DNA of 64,000 bases from the NCBI RefSeq assembly GCF_029968095.1, contig NZ_JASCIR010000002.1:124001-188000 (forward strand), given 5' to 3'. A model generated the notes under the pieces. The model had not been told where the DNA came from and did not search any database. It saw only the letters and a list, made by a program, of their open reading frames with translations. A program made the position numbers and the translations under genes. Below are positions 61,340-64,000 of the stretch, in pieces. The stretch comes from Streptomyces solicavernae. Its GTDB lineage: Bacteria > Actinomycetota > Actinomycetes > Streptomycetales > Streptomycetaceae. Every line of letters starts with the position of its first letter. The stretch's first letter is position 1.

Positions 61340-61549
61340 TCAGAAGGTGGCGACGCTGAGGTTCACCGTCCCGTTCTGCAGGGACGCCGCACCCTCCGCG
61401 GTGACGCCGTGGCCGGCCAGCTCGACGCCGCCGAAGCCGTGGAGCCCGCTCGTGTCGCCGTGCAGGGCCAGGGCGGCAGCCCCGCCGGCCACGGCGTCCA
61501 GGGCGTCGTCGGCGATCTCGCGGGTCTCGATCTGGGCGTTGTGGTTCAT
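61340..61549 (-). CDS. Double-glycine leader peptide (orphan bacteriocin/RiPP precursor-like)
   Basis: A 69-aa peptide. Residues 1-23 are a typical GG leader: NAQIETREIADDALDAVAGG, with the ELxxxxLDxVxGG spacing of class II bacteriocin and lanthipeptide/LanM-type leaders; cleavage is expected after GG. The core of about 46 residues is rich in Gly, Ala, His, Leu and Thr/Ser and has no cysteine, so it cannot form lanthionine rings. AAGGAAG lies about 8-10 nt before the ATG at 61549. No modification, transport or immunity gene is adjacent within the window. Upstream is a duplicated palindrome. Confidence 0.7.
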   Translation of the reverse strand: MNHNAQIETREIADDALDAVAGGAAALALHGDTSGLHGFGGVELAGHGVTAEGAASLQNGTVNLSVATF

Positions 61550-61588
61550 GAGGAACGCTTCCTTCGTTGGCGAATGGTGCGGTGAGTC

Positions 61589-61626
61589 GGCCGAACTCAC
61601 TTGTGACGGCCGAACTCACTTGTGAC
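61589..61626 (-). promoter_or_regulatory. Duplicated palindromic element upstream of the peptide gene
   Basis: GGCCGAACTCACTTGTGAC is present as a perfect 19-nt tandem repeat (61589-61607, 61608-61626). Each copy contains TCAC-TT-GTGA, a short inverted repeat, so the element looks like two adjacent sites for a dimeric regulator, 40-77 nt upstream of the ATG. Confidence 0.7.
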
Positions 61627-61799
61627 AGCGCACCCGGGCGGCTCCGTGTCACACCTGCGCAGGGAGGTTCACCGAGGTCGCGCCAAGTGTGCCGGTATGC
61701 GGTTGATGTGGCGTGAGACAAGATCACCAAGTGTCCGTGGATTGCGCCGATGTGAGGCCAAGTCGGGACATTCGACGAGCCGTCGGTACCGGCGCCCGG

Positions 61800-62564
61800 T
61801 CAGTCCTTCGGCGCCCGGTGCGAGGTGCGTACGACGGGTGCCGGAGCCTGCGCGGCCTTCGTCACGTCGGAGACCAGCTCCACCACGTCCGGCCCGTACG
61901 CCTGCGAGTTGACCACCTTCAGGAGCAGCACGAAGGAGTGCGCGCCGTGCTTGCGGGAGAGGCGCTCGTGGTGGCGGGCCAGATAGCGGGTCGCCGCCTG
62001 GTGCGTGATCGCCCGCTGGCCGCAGAACAGGAACACCGGCCGCGCCTGCTGCCCCTGCCCTGCCGTCAGCCGGGCGAGGATCACGTGCTCCGCGCGGCCC
62101 GGCTCCATCCGGTACCGCTCGCTGCCGATCTGGAACGCGCCCCGGTCCGGGCCCGGCTCGGGGTCGGAGTGGACCCGTACGCCCGGGAGCAGCGAGTGCA
62201 GGTGGGCGGCCATGCGGCGGTTGGACGCGGGGCCGCCCACGCAGAACTCCGTGCGCTCGCCGAAGCCCTCCTTGACGGCGTCGTGGGGGATCACCTGGGC
62301 GTGCGCGCCGCACTCCTTGACGAGCGCGGAGAGTTCGAGCAGGGAGAACACGTCCGTGCGGGCGACGGTCAGCTCCGGCCCGCCCGCCTCCCGGCCCACG
62401 ACCAGCAGGGTCTCCGCGTTGACGGGCAGCCCGAAGAACGCCTGCTTGCGCCGGAGCGCCCGCTTCCACAGGTGCGTACGGCCGAACCAGCCGAGGGACG
62501 CGACGATCACCGCGGCGACCACACCGACGACGAGTGTGACGATTGTGCGGAGGTCTTCAGTCAT
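61800..62564 (-). CDS. Membrane-anchored protein of unknown function
   Basis: A 254-aa protein with one N-terminal transmembrane segment (LVVGVVAAVIVASLGWF, residues about 9-25) and a soluble domain of about 220 residues. The ending has regions ITHQAATRYLARHHERLSRKHG and SFVLLLKVVNSQAYGPDVVELV. It is alpha/beta-looking but I do not recognise a family. No ribosome site: TAGAGT (read leftward at 62578-62573) lies 8 nt before the ATG, so a leaderless transcript is likely. It is divergent from the gamma-glutamyltransferase gene. Confidence 0.75.
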   Translation of the reverse strand: MTEDLRTIVTLVVGVVAAVIVASLGWFGRTHLWKRALRRKQAFFGLPVNAETLLVVGREAGGPELTVARTDVFSLLELSALVKECGAHAQVIPHDAVKEGFGERTEFCVGGPASNRRMAAHLHSLLPGVRVHSDPEPGPDRGAFQIGSERYRMEPGRAEHVILARLTAGQGQQARPVFLFCGQRAITHQAATRYLARHHERLSRKHGAHSFVLLLKVVNSQAYGPDVVELVSDVTKAAQAPAPVVRTSHRAPKD

Positions 62565-62572
62565 GGGCGGGC

Positions 62573-62578
62573 ACTCTA
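62573..62578 (-). promoter_or_regulatory. -10 element of a leaderless promoter
   Basis: TAGAGT, read leftward, ends 8 nt before the ATG at 62564 and there is no ribosome site between them. No PafBC-type -35 is found at the required distance, so it is not of the damage class. Confidence 0.45.
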
Positions 62579-62609
62579 GCCCCACGGCGCACCCGTGTTC
62601 GAGGGGGAC

Positions 62610-62638
62610 CTGACGTGTGCGCGCCGTGAAGTTACAGT
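62610..62638 (+). promoter_or_regulatory. Promoter of the gamma-glutamyltransferase gene
   Basis: CTGACG (62610-62615), 17 nt, TACAGT (62633-62638): four of six matches to each vegetative hexamer at ideal spacing, about 30 nt before the start codon. Confidence 0.5.
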
Positions 62639-62667
62639 GCGCAGACAGTCGTTGACCGGAGGTACGG

Positions 62668-64000
62668 ATGCGTCGTCCAGTTGCGCGGAATCTGTCGCTG
62701 TTAGCTGTTTCGGGGGCGTTGGTGGCGGTGGGTGCGGCTGCGCCCCCTTCGTCGTCCGGAGAATCCAGGGAGTCCGGAAAGTCCGGGGAGCGTGCGGCGG
62801 TGTCCGCCCCGCCGAAGTCGCCGGTCGCCGTCGGGTACGGCGGGGCCGTGTCCAGCGTCGACCCGGACGCCTCCGCCGTGGGCGTCGAGGTGCTGCGCAA
62901 GGGCGGCAACGCGGTGGACGCCGCCGTCGCCACGGCCGCCGCGCTCGGCGTCACCGAGCCGTACTCGGCGGGCGTCGGCGGGGGCGGCTACTTCGTGTAC
63001 TACGACGCGAGGTCCGGCCGGGTGCACACGGTGGACGGCCGGGAGACCGCCCCGGCGAGCGCGGACTCCGGGCTGTTCCTGGAGGACGGCAAGCCGCTCC
63101 CGTTCGACGCGGCCGTCACCAGCGGCCTCAGCGTCGGCACCCCGGGCACCCCGGCCACCTGGGACGCGGCCCTCGACGCCTGGGGCAGCCGCTCGCTCGG
63201 CCAACTTCTCAAACCGGCCCAGAAGTTGGCGGCCAAGGGCTTCGTCGTGGACGAGACGTTCCGCGCGCAGACCGCCGCCAACCAGGACCGGTTCGCCGAC
63301 TTCCCCGCCTCCGCCGAGCTGTTCCTGCCCGGCGGCGAACTCCCGGTGGTCGGCTCGGTCTTCAAGAACCCCGATCTGGCGCGTACGTACGCCGAGCTGG
63401 CCCGCAAGGGCACCCGCGCGATGTACCACGGCAAGCTCGCCGAGGAGGTCGTACGGGCCGTCAACGAGCCGCCCGTCGACCCGGACTCGGGCCGCACCGC
63501 CCGCCCCGGCGACCTCAGCACCGCGGACCTCGCCGGGTACGCAGTGAAGCGGCAGGCGCCGAGCCGGTCCGAGTACCGGGGGCTCGACGTCTACTCGATG
63601 GCGCCGTCGTCCTCCGGCGGCACGACCGTCGGCGAGGCGCTGAACATCCTGGAGCGGACCGACCTGTCGAAGGCCACCCGGGCCGAGTACCTGCACCGGT
63701 ACATCGAGGCCAGCCGGATCGCCTTCGCGGACCGGGGGCGCTGGGTGGGTGACCCGGCGTTCGAGGACGTGCCCACGAAGGAACTCCTCAGCCAGGAGTT
63801 CGCGGACGCGCGCGCATGCCTGATCCGCGACGACAAGGCGCTCACCAGCCCCCTCGCCCCCGGCGACCCGCGCGACCCGAAGCCCTGCGGCAGCGGCGAC
63901 CGGGCCGCGCCGACCACGTACGAGGGCGAGAACACCACGCACCTGACGGCCGCGGACAAGTGGGGCAACGTCGTCGCGTACACCCTGACCATCGAGTCCA
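62668..64000 (+). CDS. ggt: Gamma-glutamyltransferase, N-terminal part (runs off the window)
   Basis: At least 444 aa of a gamma-glutamyltranspeptidase, an exported Ntn-hydrolase that splits gamma-glutamyl bonds such as those of glutathione. The signal peptide (residues 1-25, with RPVARNLSLLAVSGALVAVG) is followed by the large-subunit motifs DAAVATAAALGVTEPYSAGVGGGGYFVYYD and SMAPSSSGGTTVGEALNILE. The autocleavage threonine is in NTTHLTAAD, followed by KWGN, so processing is possible. GGAGG lies 5 nt before the ATG at 62668. The stop is outside the window. Confidence 0.93.
   Translation, partial: MRRPVARNLSLLAVSGALVAVGAAAPPSSSGESRESGKSGERAAVSAPPKSPVAVGYGGAVSSVDPDASAVGVEVLRKGGNAVDAAVATAAALGVTEPYSAGVGGGGYFVYYDARSGRVHTVDGRETAPASADSGLFLEDGKPLPFDAAVTSGLSVGTPGTPATWDAALDAWGSRSLGQLLKPAQKLAAKGFVVDETFRAQTAANQDRFADFPASAELFLPGGELPVVGSVFKNPDLARTYAELARKGTRAMYHGKLAEEVVRAVNEPPVDPDSGRTARPGDLSTADLAGYAVKRQAPSRSEYRGLDVYSMAPSSSGGTTVGEALNILERTDLSKATRAEYLHRYIEASRIAFADRGRWVGDPAFEDVPTKELLSQEFADARACLIRDDKALTSPLAPGDPRDPKPCGSGDRAAPTTYEGENTTHLTAADKWGNVVAYTLTIES

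Overview
The window is a stretch of a Streptomyces-type actinomycete chromosome. It is very GC-rich throughout, GTG starts and 4-nt ATGA/GTGA stop-start overlaps are common, and several genes have no leader (a -10 element sits 7-8 nt before the start codon). It also carries families typical of the genus: AfsR-like STAND proteins, RHS toxins, an isorenieratene crt cluster, a PcaL-type fusion and the GluABCD transporter. No rRNA, complete tRNA, CRISPR array or phage was seen.

Layout, left to right. 0-5 kb: tail of a second sugar-binding protein, then a monosaccharide ABC transporter (binding protein, permease, single-domain ATPase), a leaderless ROK sugar kinase and a small membrane protein. 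5-10.4 kb: a SNF2 helicase overlapping a SWIM zinc-finger protein, behind a PafBC/RecA-NDp-type DNA-damage promoter. 10.5-15.4 kb: livHMGF, with the convergent binding protein on the other strand. 15.7-17.6 kb: decayed AfsR/STAND gene and a TetR regulator. 17.9-19.8 kb: a two-gene EACC1-caspase module, a candidate conflict system. 20-23.1 kb: amino-acid permease and aldehyde dehydrogenase. 23.3-25.3 kb: small Cys-rich protein, VOC protein, hypothetical protein.

25.5-41.7 kb is a carotenoid and light/stress island. A SigB-like sigma factor (resembling CrtS of S. griseus) precedes a rightward operon: FAD oxidoreductase, SDR, crtY, crtT, crtU. A facing leftward set holds an SDR/DUF2867-like protein, two photolyases, crtE, crtI, crtB and a Rieske protein. 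Together they predict GGPP to phytoene to lycopene to beta-carotene to isorenieratene, coupled to photorepair. Many of these genes carry in-frame 9-18 nt tandem repeats at their ends.

41.9-49.3 kb is accessory DNA: an RHS polymorphic toxin tipped with a pierisin/scabin-like ADP-ribosyltransferase (one frameshift), a candidate immunity gene, a hairpin terminator and a frameshifted, truncated IS630-type transposase. 49.7-55.4 kb: pcaL standing alone, an MBL-fold protein, exonuclease III behind a second PafBC-type promoter, an SGNH hydrolase, a 59-aa protein behind a third such promoter, and a DUF6278-like protein. 55.5-58.7 kb: gluABCD. 58.8-64 kb: remnant of an S15 peptidase, a hydrolase-P450 pair, an orphan double-glycine leader peptide with a duplicated palindromic upstream element, a membrane-anchored hypothetical protein and the start of a gamma-glutamyltransferase that runs off the window.

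The most interesting items are the shared DNA-damage promoter on three separate loci, the membrane caspase-EACC1 pair, the RHS/ART toxin locus, the orphan double-glycine peptide and the in-frame minisatellites of the crt genes. All functions are inferred from sequence motifs read by eye; no search was run.
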